64,000 nucleotides of DNA from Sphingobium naphthae (lineage in GTDB: Bacteria; Pseudomonadota; Alphaproteobacteria; Sphingomonadales; Sphingomonadaceae), in assembly GCF_020782235.1 (NCBI RefSeq), contig NZ_JAJGNO010000011.1:1-64000 (forward strand), in the 5' to 3' direction. Both the position numbers and the translations under genes were made by a program. Below, piece by piece: positions 9,006-17,609 of this stretch. How positions within the stretch are numbered: the first letter of the stretch is position 1; every line of letters begins with the position of its first letter. The notes under the pieces are model-generated. The model saw only the letters and a list, made by a program, of their open reading frames with translations, was not told the origin of the DNA and made no database searches.

Positions 9006-9374
9006 TCATCCGAAGACCTGCCTGCTTCCACTGGCGATAACCGCCCCCGGCGCTGAAGGCTCCGGTTCGCTCACGGTTTCGTTCGTGCTCGCGGGCAGCC
9101 TGGCATTGTCGTCCGACAGGAGCCGCATCACGCTTGCACGTCCGCGCGCGACCCGGCTCTTGAGCCTGCCGGGTTCGACGCCCAGACGGTAGGCCCCTGC
9201 CTCTTACGACAGCCCATCCCGAACGATCATGAGCAGCGCCTCGCGCTGAGCCGGCTGTATGGCGGTGAGAGCGTGATCGAGCTCACGCTGGTAGAGCGCA
9301 TATTCCTGTGAAGCACCGGCGACCAGCATGCGCTCGTGGACAGGTGTCAATTGGGGCCGGATGTTCAACCCCGG
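9006..9374 (-). pseudogene. ECF sigma factor remnant with an internal stop codon
   Basis: The frame reads ALTAIQPAQREALLMIVRDG-LS, then TAA at 9204-9206, then EAGAYRLGVEPGRLKSRVARGRA. This is region 4 of a sigma-70-type ECF factor, where the usual text is AQREALLL...GLSYEEAA...GTLKSRVxRGR. The stop replaces the Tyr of the SYEEA word, a one-base change. Region 2 is absent: the frame is closed by another TAA at 9375-9377. The rest of 8959-9557 shows no other gene. It should be non-functional, or at best yield a short peptide. Confidence 0.6.
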
Positions 9375-9523
9375 TTAGGCGCTAAACAGTGCCCCTTTCA
9401 TAATGCGCCGGGATCGTCGGCATGGGGGTGAGGCGGCGGAGGGCGTAGCCCGGACCCGGTCTTTAAGTTGAACTGACGAGGAAACATAAGTTTTCAGGAG
9501 ATGCCTTGGTCAGCGGTCGAGGC

Positions 9524-9554
9524 AAGAGATCGGCTGCCCGGCAGCCGATCTCTT
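9524..9554 (-). terminator. Hairpin directly after the integrase stop codon
   Basis: AAGAGATCGGCTGC at 9524-9537 pairs perfectly with GCAGCCGATCTCTT at 9541-9554 around a 3-base loop. It begins three bases past the integrase stop. There is no long T tract, so this may be a rho-independent terminator of weak type or simply a protective stem. Confidence 0.5.
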
Positions 9555-9557
9555 CGA

Positions 9558-10919
9558 TTACCGGGCGAAGCAAACCTTGCTGGATTGACGCATCCTGCTC
9601 GGAAATCGGAATTCCAAGTCAACGGGCTGCGGTATACGCCGTCGCGAGCGCATACCTGTTTCTTTTGCGGGCCGCTCAACAAGCGAAACAGGCGCAGGCA
9701 GACCGTCGCTCAGCATGTCGGCCCACACCGTGGCCAATTCGCGTCGCCTGGGCATATATGCCGCCCGATTGTAGGCGACTTCCACTCGCGCGGTAGGCAC
9801 ATGAGCAAGCATCAAATCGATGACCTTGCGGTCATGCTCCTTCCCCTCCCGCTCCGCCCACTCATTCATGATCGTGGAAAAGGCCGCACGGAACCCATGG
9901 GGGACATGGTGGCCGTGATAGCCTGCCCGGTTCAGAAGATAGCCAATAGCATTCTCGCTCATGGGCTTATGCGCGTGCCTGTTGCTGGGAAAGGCGAGTG
10001 GCCCGCCGCCAGTCAGGGGCCACAATGCACGCAGCACGGCCAGAACCTGGGACGTGATCGGCACCAGATGATCGCCGTTCAGCTCATCCTTCCTGTCGGC
10101 GTCGCCCTTCATCCGCAACGCCGGTATGCGCCACAGTGGCTCTGCGCCGTTCAAGTCTTCAAATTCATCCCATCGTGCGCCGCGCAGTTCGCTGGGTCGA
10201 ACGGCCGTCAGAGCAAGGAGGCGCAGAGCCAATCTCGTAACTGGTCGCGCAAAATCCTCCTCGGCCGTCAGAATCATTTTGCGCAGGGGGACAAGATCCG
10301 TGATTGCCGGCTGACGTCCCTTGCGCAGCGGCTTAAGAACTGCGCCCAGCTTTTCGGCCGGATCGGCGTGTGCGATGCCTTCGCCGATGCCAAAAATGAA
10401 AACTGCCGATATGCGCTGGCGAATACGCTTGGCCGTTTCGATTGCCCCACGCGCCTCTATTTCGCGCAGAACGCTCAAGATGAGTGGCGGCGTAAGCTGA
10501 GCTATCGGTATGTCTCCTATAGAGGGGAAGACATCTCGTTCGAGACTGCGCAGAATGTCTGCGGCATGCACGATTGCCCATTGTGATCTCGCATTTTCAT
10601 GCCAGGCGCGCGCAACCCGCTCGAAGGTCTGACGGCCCGCTTCCAGATTAGCCTTGATCCTGATCCTTTTTATGATTGTGGGATCATTTCCCTCAGCGAG
10701 ATGGCCGGCAACCTCATCGCGCTTGGCCCGGGCATCCGATAGCGTGACCTGCGGCCACGCGCCGAAGGCCATCGTCTTCTGCTTGCCGTCATATTTGAAG
10801 TTCCAGCGCCACAGCTTTCCACCGCCCGGCGTCACGAGCAGATAGAGGCGGTTGCCATCGGTGAGCTTGTAGGATTTGGGGCGCGGCTTGGCCGCACGAA
10901 CTTTCGCGTCACTGAGCAT
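9558..10919 (-). CDS. Tyrosine recombinase / phage-type integrase
   Basis: This site-specific recombinase would integrate and excise a genomic island. The N-terminus is an arm-type DNA-binding domain (MLSDAKVRAAKPRPKSYKL...LYLLVTPGGGKLW), followed by a core-binding region and the catalytic domain. Catalytic residues are visible: Arg in LLALTAVRPSELRG, His-x-x-Arg in VPHGFRAAF, a further His in MLAHVPTARVE and the Tyr nucleophile in AYNR. The start at MLSD is preferred, since the 20 residues upstream do not look like family sequence. The gene ends about 185 bases of non-coding DNA away from the 3' end of tRNA-Ser, on the same strand, the usual arrangement for an island inserted in a tRNA gene. 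It looks intact (453 residues). Confidence 0.9.
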   Translation of the reverse strand: MLSDAKVRAAKPRPKSYKLTDGNRLYLLVTPGGGKLWRWNFKYDGKQKTMAFGAWPQVTLSDARAKRDEVAGHLAEGNDPTIIKRIRIKANLEAGRQTFERVARAWHENARSQWAIVHAADILRSLERDVFPSIGDIPIAQLTPPLILSVLREIEARGAIETAKRIRQRISAVFIFGIGEGIAHADPAEKLGAVLKPLRKGRQPAITDLVPLRKMILTAEEDFARPVTRLALRLLALTAVRPSELRGARWDEFEDLNGAEPLWRIPALRMKGDADRKDELNGDHLVPITSQVLAVLRALWPLTGGGPLAFPSNRHAHKPMSENAIGYLLNRAGYHGHHVPHGFRAAFSTIMNEWAEREGKEHDRKVIDLMLAHVPTARVEVAYNRAAYMPRRRELATVWADMLSDGLPAPVSLVERPAKETGMRSRRRIPQPVDLEFRFPSRMRQSSKVCFAR

Positions 10920-11104
10920 CGGTCGTCTTCTCCAAAAGTACCACGTTTTTCGACCGCCGAGACCACGAATCGATACCACGTTTGCCGCGAAACCGATGCG
11001 GACGGGTGTGAACGACTGCGGCCGAGACGGTGAACCAAGCGTCGGTAATCAGGGAGAAAAAGTCGAGACCAGCGGACTTTTAGGGACCTCTGTGGAGAGG
11101 TTAG

Positions 11105-11194
11105 TGGCGGAGAGGGTGGGATTCGAACCCACGTTACGGTTACCCGTAAACCGCATTTCGAGTGCGGCGCATTCGACCACTCTGCCACCTCTCC
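11105..11194 (-). tRNA. tRNA-Ser (anticodon CGA)
   Basis: The reverse strand folds as a class II tRNA. The acceptor is GGAGAGG/CCTCTCC, the anticodon stem CCGCA/TGCGG has loop CTCGAAA (anticodon CGA), the variable arm is long, the T loop is GGTTCGAATCC, and CCA is encoded at 11105-11107. It reads codon UCG. Its 3' end is the likely attachment site of the neighbouring integrase. Confidence 0.95.
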
Positions 11195-11330
11195 GCAGAA
11201 GGTCCGGCAGGCGCTGGAAGGCGCCGCGTTCCCGGTCGAGCGGCGGCCATTAGCGAATGAATTCGCGCTTGCCAAGCGGCCAATCGGGTATTTTTCTTGT
11301 GTCGGCGCGGCAGGCTCCTAAATTGAGGCG

Positions 11331-11702
11331 ATGACAGAGATGAATCAGATTTTCGGCGCGGGCATGACGGCCCCGCCGATTGTCCATGCCCGCTTCAGCA
11401 TCGGCGATGTGGTCCAGCACCGGATGTTCGGCTTTCGCGGCGTGGTGTTCGATATCGACCCCGTCTTCGCCAACAGCGAAGAATGGTATGAAGCGATCCC
11501 CGAAGGCGCGCGGCCCGACAAGCACCAGCCCTTCTACCATCTGCTCGCTGAAAACGGCGAATCCAGCTATGTCGCCTATGTCAGCCAGCAGAATCTGGTG
11601 GCCGACGACAGCGACGAGCCGGTCGACCACCCGGCGATCACCGGCATGTTCGGCGCGTATGTCGATGGCAAATACCGGCTCCGCGCGCTCCATCGCCACT
11701 AA
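11331..11702 (+). CDS. hspQ: Heat shock protein HspQ
   Basis: HspQ is a small cytoplasmic protein with a YccV-type, hemimethylated-DNA-binding-like beta fold. In enterobacteria it modulates Lon and DnaA stability. The family pattern is clear: ARFSIGDVVQHRMFGFRGVV, then DIDPVFANSEEWY, then QPFYHLLAENGESSYVAYVS. The length of 123 residues is slightly above the usual 105, with extra residues at the N-terminus; an internal Met (GAGMTAPPIV) is an alternative start. The next gene appears to start inside its last codons in another frame. Confidence 0.88.
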   Translation: MTEMNQIFGAGMTAPPIVHARFSIGDVVQHRMFGFRGVVFDIDPVFANSEEWYEAIPEGARPDKHQPFYHLLAENGESSYVAYVSQQNLVADDSDEPVDHPAITGMFGAYVDGKYRLRALHRH

Positions 11703-12426
11703 GGCGCCGGTACCCTGGGGGCTGGCCGCCTTGCTGCTCGCCGCCCCCATGGCCGCGCCGCCTGCCGCGAGCGCGGCGCCCCCCGCGCCGGTTCCCAATG
11801 CCGACCCGGCCTTTCCTTTCTCCCGCGAGATCGAGGCCTTCGCCAAAGCGAACAGCGCGGGCCCGCCCGTGCGCGACGCGACGCTGTTCCTGGGCAGTTC
11901 CAGCATCCGCCTGTGGGACATTGCCGGCAGCTTCCGGGATATCCGCACGGTCAATCGCGGCTTTGGCGGTGCCACCACGCCGCATGTGCTGCATTATTAC
12001 AAGCGGCTGCTGCCGCCGGTCGCGCCCCGGGCGATCGTCGTCTATGTCGGCGAAAATGACCTGGCCGCCGGCGCCGCGCCCGAAACGGTCGCCAACGACA
12101 TCATGGCCTTGCTCAGGCGGCTGCGGCGGGATTATCCCCGGGCCGCCATTTCCTGGCTCTCGCTCAAGCCCAGCCCGATACGCTGGACGCTGCGGCCGAA
12201 AATGGCTCAGGTCAACGCCATGGTCGCCGCGCGCGCGCAGCGCGTGCAGGTCGAATATCTCGATGTCGGTACCGTCCTGCTCGCGCGCGACGGCTTGCCC
12301 GACGCATCCTTGTTCACCCGCGACGGGCTGCACATGAACGCCAGAGGCTATCAGCGGTGGAGCCGGCTGGTTCATGCCTGGCTGGATCAGGCGACGCCGG
12401 CGGCGTCATCGCCCGGCGCCTCTTGA
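11659..12426 (+). CDS. Secreted SGNH/GDSL-type esterase
   Basis: This is a periplasmic or exported hydrolase of the SGNH fold with unknown ester substrate. The blocks are visible: block I LFLGSSSIRLWD with the nucleophile Ser, the Gly block NRGFGGA, block III YVGENDLAAG and block V DGLHMNARGY with the catalytic Asp and His. The N-terminus chosen here (MSMANTG...) runs into a hydrophobic signal segment (WGLAALLLAAPMAAPPAASA). With this start the gene overlaps hspQ by 44 bases. The frame is open much further upstream, but only as the shadow of hspQ. No strong ribosome binding site marks the start, so it is uncertain by a few codons. Confidence 0.8.
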   Translation: MSMANTGSARSIATKAPVPWGLAALLLAAPMAAPPAASAAPPAPVPNADPAFPFSREIEAFAKANSAGPPVRDATLFLGSSSIRLWDIAGSFRDIRTVNRGFGGATTPHVLHYYKRLLPPVAPRAIVVYVGENDLAAGAAPETVANDIMALLRRLRRDYPRAAISWLSLKPSPIRWTLRPKMAQVNAMVAARAQRVQVEYLDVGTVLLARDGLPDASLFTRDGLHMNARGYQRWSRLVHAWLDQATPAASSPGAS

Positions 12427-12503
12427 TCGACTTTCCGATTGATCCGCGGCAAAGCAACATTATTACCAGCCAATCCGAGTCAATCAGCCCGAGGGGATGC
12501 AGC

Positions 12504-14492
12504 GTGACAATCGAGACCAAAGGGCCCGCGAGCGCCACGCCCCCCGTCAGCGGCATGGCCGAACTGACGCTGCGCGGCGTGATCCTGGGCGGGCTCATCA
12601 CGCTCGTCTTCACCGCCGCCAATGTCTATCTCGGCCTCAAGATCGGGCTGACCTTCGCCACGTCGATCCCCGCCGCGGTCATATCGATGGCGGTGCTGCG
12701 GCTGTTTTCGACCGGCACCATCCTGGAAAACAACATCGTCCAGACCATCGCGTCGGCGGCGGGCACCTTGTCGGCGATCATCTTCGTGCTGCCGGGCCTG
12801 GTCATTATCGGCTGGTGGCAGGGCTTTCCCTACTGGCTGTCCGCCTTCACCATCGCGACCGGTGGCATATTGGGCGTGATGTATTCGGTGCCGCTGCGCC
12901 GCGCGCTGGTGACGGGGTCCGACCTGCCTTATCCCGAAGGCGTCGCCGCCGCTGAAGTGCTGAAAGTCGGCGCGGGTTCGCGCGAGGGGCTGGAGGAAAA
13001 TAAGCGCGGTCTCGCCGCCATCGTCGCCAGCGCCGTCTCCGCCGCCACTTTCTCGGTCGTGGCCAAGACCAAGCTGATCGCCGAGGAAGCCGCGACCTTC
13101 TTTCCCCTGGGCGCGGGCGCGACGTCGGTGTCGACCAGCTTTTCGATGGCGCTGATCGGCGTCGGCCATCTGGTCGGCCTGTCGGTGGGCGTCGCCATGT
13201 TCATCGGCCTGCTGATCAGCTGGGTCGGCCTCGTTCCCTATCTCACCGCCCCGCTGCCCGCCGGCGCGGACCTTGCCGATCTGGTCGGCACCGCCTTTCG
13301 CACCAAGGCGCGCTTCATCGGCGCGGGCACCATCGGCGTCGCCGCTATCTGGACCCTGCTCAAGATCCTTGGTCCCATCGTCAGCGGCATCCGCTCCGCG
13401 CTCGCCGCCAATGCCGCGCGCAAATCGGGCAATGCCGGGCTGCTCGACATTACCGAGCGCGACCTGCCGATCGGCATCGTCGCGGGGACGATCGTGGCGG
13501 CGCTGCTGCCGATCGGCATCCTGCTCTGGGTCTTTGCCCAGGGCGGGCCGATCGCGCTCAACCCCGTACCGGTGATCGGGCTCACGCTCGCCTATGTGCT
13601 GGTCGCCGGCATCGTCATCGCGTCGGTCTGCGGTTACATGGCCGGCCTGATCGGCGCGTCCAACAGCCCGATTTCGGGCGTCGGCATCCTCGCCGTGCTA
13701 GGCGCGTCGCTGCTGCTCGCCGCCATCTACGGGTCGGGGGGCGACGAAGGCCAGACCCAGGCGCTGATCGCCTATGCCCTGTTCACCACCGCGATCGTCT
13801 TTGGCATAGCGACCATTTCCAACGACAATCTGCAGGACCTCAAGACCGGCCAGCTGGTCGGCGCGACACCGTGGAAGCAGCAGCTGGCACTGGTGCTGGG
13901 CGTCATCTTCGGCGCGCTCGTCATCCCGCCGGTGCTCGACCTGCTCAACAGCGCCTTCGGTTTCGCCGGGGCGAGCGGCGCGGGCGCCAACGCGCTGCCG
14001 GCGCCGCAGGCGGCGCTGATCTCCGCGCTGGCGAAGGGCGTGCTGGGCGGCGATCTCGACTGGGGCCTGATCGCCATCGGCGCCAGCATCGGCGTCGTCG
14101 TGATCGCCATCGACGAGACGCTGGGCCGCGCGGGCAAGCTGCGCCTGCCGCCGCTGGCCGTGGGCATGGGCATCTATCTGCCGATGGCCCTGACGCTGCT
14201 GATCCCGGTCGGCGCAGTGGTCGGTCACTTCTATAATCGCTGGGCGCTGCGCCAGGCGAACCCCGAATTCGCCGAACGTATGGGCGTCCTGATGGCGACC
14301 GGCTTCATCGTCGGCGAAAGCCTGTTCGGCGTCGCCTTCGCCGGCATTGTCGCGGGCACCGACAGCGATGCGCCGCTCGCGCTGGTGGGCGAAAGCCATT
14401 GGGCGGTGCCGCTCGCCGTGCTGATCTTCGCTGGCGTGATCGCGGGCCTCTATGCCCGCCTCAGGGGCTGGGCCAGCCGCCCCCTGTCCTAA
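12504..14492 (+). CDS. OPT-family oligopeptide transporter
   Basis: This is a large inner-membrane proton-coupled transporter of the OPT family, which carries oligopeptides or metal-peptide chelates. The protein is strongly hydrophobic with about 14-16 membrane segments. Family words include GVILGGLITLVFTAANVYLG at the N-terminus, LPYPEGVAAAEVLKVG near residue 150 and ISNDNLQDLKTGQLVGATPW near 445. I chose the GTG at 12504 because a strong GAGGGG box sits 7 bases upstream at 12491-12496; upstream in-frame ATGs lie inside the preceding gene. At 662 residues it matches prokaryotic OPT proteins. It stands alone, with no regulatory clue. Confidence 0.9.
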   Translation: MTIETKGPASATPPVSGMAELTLRGVILGGLITLVFTAANVYLGLKIGLTFATSIPAAVISMAVLRLFSTGTILENNIVQTIASAAGTLSAIIFVLPGLVIIGWWQGFPYWLSAFTIATGGILGVMYSVPLRRALVTGSDLPYPEGVAAAEVLKVGAGSREGLEENKRGLAAIVASAVSAATFSVVAKTKLIAEEAATFFPLGAGATSVSTSFSMALIGVGHLVGLSVGVAMFIGLLISWVGLVPYLTAPLPAGADLADLVGTAFRTKARFIGAGTIGVAAIWTLLKILGPIVSGIRSALAANAARKSGNAGLLDITERDLPIGIVAGTIVAALLPIGILLWVFAQGGPIALNPVPVIGLTLAYVLVAGIVIASVCGYMAGLIGASNSPISGVGILAVLGASLLLAAIYGSGGDEGQTQALIAYALFTTAIVFGIATISNDNLQDLKTGQLVGATPWKQQLALVLGVIFGALVIPPVLDLLNSAFGFAGASGAGANALPAPQAALISALAKGVLGGDLDWGLIAIGASIGVVVIAIDETLGRAGKLRLPPLAVGMGIYLPMALTLLIPVGAVVGHFYNRWALRQANPEFAERMGVLMATGFIVGESLFGVAFAGIVAGTDSDAPLALVGESHWAVPLAVLIFAGVIAGLYARLRGWASRPLS

Positions 14493-14560
14493 AGGGAAGG
14501 GGACAAAGTCCGTCCGATTATGGTTTGCTTGGCCGATGGGGCGAAGCGACTGAGGACGAG

Positions 14561-14740
14561 ATGATGGATGAAGAGGCTCCCGATCGCGTGATGCTGAGCG
14601 ACGAGGCGACATGCCGATACTGGGTCGAGCGCTTCCGCGTCCCGCGGGACGAGTTGGAGGAAGCGGTCGAGACGGTCGGCGACAGCCCGGCCGCCGTGGC
14701 GGCCTATCTCAACGTCGACCTGTTGCAGAAGCGCGGATAG
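14561..14740 (+). CDS. DUF3606 domain protein (first copy)
   Basis: This small acidic protein of 59 residues matches the DUF3606 pattern: a Ser/Asp start, then CRYWVERFRVPRDELEEAVE and a final segment that packs as a second helix pair (GDSPAAVAAYLNVD). Its function is unknown. An AG-rich box (GAGGACGAG) precedes the ATG. It is paralogous to the gene at 14955, with the matching core YWxxRFxxxxDxLxxAV, and both flank a tiny acidic ORF. The family is common in Sphingomonas and often linked to stress-induced regulons, though nothing here shows that directly. Confidence 0.8.
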   Translation: MMDEEAPDRVMLSDEATCRYWVERFRVPRDELEEAVETVGDSPAAVAAYLNVDLLQKRG

Positions 14741-14791
14741 CAAGCGCCGCCTTGCGCGTTCTTCCCCTCCCAGCATGATGAGGAGAACGCC

Positions 14792-14950
14792 ATGATCGAC
14801 GATCAGACCAGCCCGCCCACCCCCTCCTCGCAGGACCCGGCGGAGGGTCGCCCCGACATTCCGCCGCCCGAGGAAGGATCGCCGGGCACCGACAGCGATG
14901 CGGCAAACAAGCCCGGGACGAACGATCCCGATGAAGCCGATGGCGGCTGA
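14792..14950 (+). CDS. Small acidic Pro-rich protein, unknown function
   Basis: This 52-residue ORF begins MIDDQTSPPTPSSQDPAEG and is preceded by an AGGAGA box six bases before the ATG. It is rich in Pro, Asp, Glu and Gly with no hydrophobic core, so it is probably disordered. No family is recognised. It lies between two DUF3606 genes on the same strand and ends just before the second, suggesting one short operon. The good ribosome binding site is the main argument that it is real. Confidence 0.5.
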   Translation: MIDDQTSPPTPSSQDPAEGRPDIPPPEEGSPGTDSDAANKPGTNDPDEADGG

Positions 14951-14954
14951 TCCG

Positions 14955-15137
14955 ATGGACGCCGGGCAGCAACCGCCGGTCCCCCGCGATCTCAAGCGCG
15001 TATCGGTGGACGATCCACTGAGCGCCCAATATTGGGCCGACCGGTTCGAGATTTCGCAGGACCGGCTGAAGCAGGCCGTCGATGCTGCGGGCGCGGATGT
15101 GGACGCCATCGTCCGCTGGCTTGACAATAATCGCTGA
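14955..15137 (+). CDS. DUF3606 domain protein (second copy)
   Basis: This 60-residue protein has the same core as the copy at 14561: DLKRVSVDDPLSAQYWADRF, then EISQDRLKQAVDAAG and ADVDAIVRWLDNN. Start choice is uncertain: in-frame ATGs at 14931, 14940 and 14955 are all possible, none with a strong ribosome binding site. Those at 14931 and 14940 overlap the preceding small ORF, which would suit translational coupling. Function is unknown. A bidirectional terminator follows. Confidence 0.75.
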   Translation: MDAGQQPPVPRDLKRVSVDDPLSAQYWADRFEISQDRLKQAVDAAGADVDAIVRWLDNNR

Positions 15138-15145
15138 GATAGAAA

Positions 15146-15174
15146 AAGGGGCCGCGCCACTGGCGCAGCCCCTT
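15146..15174. terminator. Bidirectional rho-independent terminator
   Basis: AAGGGGCCGCGCCA and TGGCGCAGCCCCTT form a 14-bp stem with one mismatch, flanked by A5 on the left and TTCTTT on the right. It sits between the convergent DUF3606 gene and TonB receptor gene and would serve both. Confidence 0.75.
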
Positions 15175-15194
15175 CTTTGCCCGGTCGTGGCCGA

Positions 15195-17525
15195 TCAGAA
15201 GGCCATGCGCGCGATCAACTGGAAGACGGGACCCGCCTTCTCGCTTTCCAGCTCATATTCGTCGAAGTTGCGGTCGACCTGGTCGGCCAGATTGTCGAAC
15301 TTGTTGAACGTCTCGCGCTTGGCGCCGTTCAGCAGGTTGGATCCCACCGCGCGAATGGTGAACTTCTTGCCAAAGCGCTTCTCCACGAACACTTCGAGTT
15401 CGGCGCCATAGGTGGTCGTCACTTCCTCCGCAATCACTCGGCTATAGGCTGCGCCCTGCTTGCGATAGGTGGCGCCGAACGCCGCGCCGAAGGTCGGGAA
15501 GTCCTGGATAAAGCCGAAATTATAGACATATTTCGACTGGTTGTTGAAGCGACGCTCACCCAGTTCGTCGGTGATCTCGCTGTCCAGCCAGGACAGGTTG
15601 CCGAACAGGCCGGTATTGGGCAGGCCGATGAAGCCAAGGTCGGTCGACAGGTCGAATTCCACGCCATAGACCTTGCCGTCGCCCACGTTCATCGGCGTGT
15701 AGACGAAAGTGCCTTCGCCTTCCGACCCTTCCTCGCCCGTGTTGGTGAGTTCGATCAGGTCCTTGACGTCGCGGTAGAAGAAGTTGACGCCCACGATGCC
15801 GCGGCTGCCCATGCGATGCTCATAGCCGATGTCGAAGCCCCAGGCGCTTTCGGGGTCGAGCTGCGGGTTGCCCAGCAGGTCGCTGTCGCCGACTTCCTCT
15901 TCCAGCGTCGCGGGCAGGATATAGTCGAACTGCGGGCGGCGCAGCGTACGCGCGACCGAACCGATGATGCGATCATTGTCGGTCAGCGACAGCTTGAACG
16001 ATGCCGACGGCAGGAACTTGCCATAGCTGTTCGACTGATCGGCGATGTCCTCGTCCACCGTATAGTCGGTGACGCGCACCTTGGTATGCTCGTAGCGGAC
16101 GCCCGCTTCCCACTTGATCGCACCGGTATCGCCCTCGATCAGGGCGAAGGCGTCGCGGCGCTTCTCCTTGATCCGGCTGTCGCCGCCGTCGATCGCTTCC
16201 AGTTCCTCGAACTCGGTCGCCAGGTCGGTGGGGTTCTGCTGGAACTGGTTCCACTCGAAGCTGCCCGTGCCTTCCTGCTCGGCTTCGAAGATGCCGGTGC
16301 GGCGCGTCTTGTCCTGATAATAGCCGCCGAACACGAACTTCATCGTCTCGCCCAGCGGAATCTCATGCTCCAGCTTGACGGTAAATTCCTGGTCCTTGAT
16401 GTCCGTCTGGGTCAGCGTGCCTTCGAACTCGGGATCGTCGCCCTCGTCCACGTCGAAGCCGATTTCATATTCGGTTTCGCGGCGATCCTCGATGAACTTG
16501 GCATAGCCCACGCGCAGCGAGGTCTTGCCCGCCGACCAGTCCTGGGTCAGCTTGCCGTCGATCGAGTAATTTTCCTGGTCGATCTTGGCGACGTTCGCAT
16601 TGTCGCTCAGCAGGTTGCCGTCCGGCACCGGGCCGGTGACCGCGGTCAGATCATCATATTCGAAGCTGCGCTCCGTTTCCGTGCGATCGGTTTTCACATA
16701 GAAGCCGTTCAGCTTGAAATTGGTGTCGCCCGCGTCGATTTCGTAGCTGCCGTTGAAGCTGTAGTCCTTGCCATCGCGCGTGTCCGTCTGGTCCTCGCGA
16801 TTGTCGAATTCCTCGGTCGCATAATCGGTGACATTCTCGGGCGAATCGCCGTAGCGCAGGCTTTCCTTCTTCTTGGGATTGTGACGACCTTGAAGATTGC
16901 CGCCCAGCAGCAGGCGGCCCGGACCGACTGCGCCGCCCCAGACGAAGCCCAGGCTCGGTTCCAGCTCATTGTCGTCGTAGACGAGGCCGCCGGCGCGGAC
17001 ATAGCCGCCGTTCAGCTCATAGCCGTCACGCAGGTTGATGTTGAGCGTACCGGCGATCGCATCGCCCGTGCGCCGCGCCGAGGAGGAGCGCACGATCTCG
17101 ACGCTGTCGATCAGTTCGGCCGGAATACGGTCCATGAAGAAGCTGCGGTCGGTCGATCCGCCCGGCACGCGCTCGCCGTTAATCAGAATCTGGGTATAGC
17201 CCGGCGGCAGGCCGCGCAGCTGCGGCGCGTCGCTTTCGATCACGTCCGACAGGAAGGTCACGGACGGCACACGCTTGAGCGCGTCGCCGGCGGTCAGCGG
17301 CTCAAAGCGCTGGAAATAGTCGGTGCCATATTTCAGCACCGGCTCGGGCGTGTCCGTGCGGTCGCGATAGCCGATGCCGGCGATGACGACGATGTCCGAC
17401 GCCTGCGTGATCGGTCCGTCCGTCTTCGACACTTCGTCCGAAGTCGACGGCGCCTGCGCAAGAGCTTGGGAAGAGATAAGCGCCATCGAAGCGCAACCAA
17501 GCATCAGCCACTTATTCGCGACCAT
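15195..17525 (-). CDS. TonB-dependent outer-membrane receptor beside a phytase
   Basis: This is a gated outer-membrane transporter driven by TonB. It has a signal peptide (MVANKWLMLGCASMALISSQ to ALA), a plug domain (SDIVVIAGIGYRDRTDTPEP, then GDALKRVPSVTFLSDV, QLRGLPPGYTQILINGERVP, RIPAELIDSVEIVRSSSARR), and a barrel of about 620 residues. It ends in an aromatic residue (IARMAF) as expected for barrel insertion. It is transcribed divergently from the beta-propeller phytase with only 84 bases between the starts. That pairing suggests import of inositol phosphates or another phosphorylated product of the phytase, but the substrate is inferred only from context. Confidence 0.9.
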   Translation of the reverse strand: MVANKWLMLGCASMALISSQALAQAPSTSDEVSKTDGPITQASDIVVIAGIGYRDRTDTPEPVLKYGTDYFQRFEPLTAGDALKRVPSVTFLSDVIESDAPQLRGLPPGYTQILINGERVPGGSTDRSFFMDRIPAELIDSVEIVRSSSARRTGDAIAGTLNINLRDGYELNGGYVRAGGLVYDDNELEPSLGFVWGGAVGPGRLLLGGNLQGRHNPKKKESLRYGDSPENVTDYATEEFDNREDQTDTRDGKDYSFNGSYEIDAGDTNFKLNGFYVKTDRTETERSFEYDDLTAVTGPVPDGNLLSDNANVAKIDQENYSIDGKLTQDWSAGKTSLRVGYAKFIEDRRETEYEIGFDVDEGDDPEFEGTLTQTDIKDQEFTVKLEHEIPLGETMKFVFGGYYQDKTRRTGIFEAEQEGTGSFEWNQFQQNPTDLATEFEELEAIDGGDSRIKEKRRDAFALIEGDTGAIKWEAGVRYEHTKVRVTDYTVDEDIADQSNSYGKFLPSASFKLSLTDNDRIIGSVARTLRRPQFDYILPATLEEEVGDSDLLGNPQLDPESAWGFDIGYEHRMGSRGIVGVNFFYRDVKDLIELTNTGEEGSEGEGTFVYTPMNVGDGKVYGVEFDLSTDLGFIGLPNTGLFGNLSWLDSEITDELGERRFNNQSKYVYNFGFIQDFPTFGAAFGATYRKQGAAYSRVIAEEVTTTYGAELEVFVEKRFGKKFTIRAVGSNLLNGAKRETFNKFDNLADQVDRNFDEYELESEKAGPVFQLIARMAF

Positions 17526-17609
17526 ATTGCCCCCTAGTCATGATGAGAAATTGACGAACGGGGCCGGTCTTGTATCTAGCCCCTCGTCCCGCGCCGCTAG
17601 GAGTTGTTC

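Noticed and set aside
8425..9192. A 255-codon plus-strand open frame
   Set aside because: It is antisense to the broken hydrolase and the ECF sigma remnant; no family pattern or ribosome binding site.
15177..17537. A 786-codon plus-strand open frame
   Set aside because: It is the shadow of the TonB receptor at 15195-17525; the real frame has a signal peptide, plug and barrel features.
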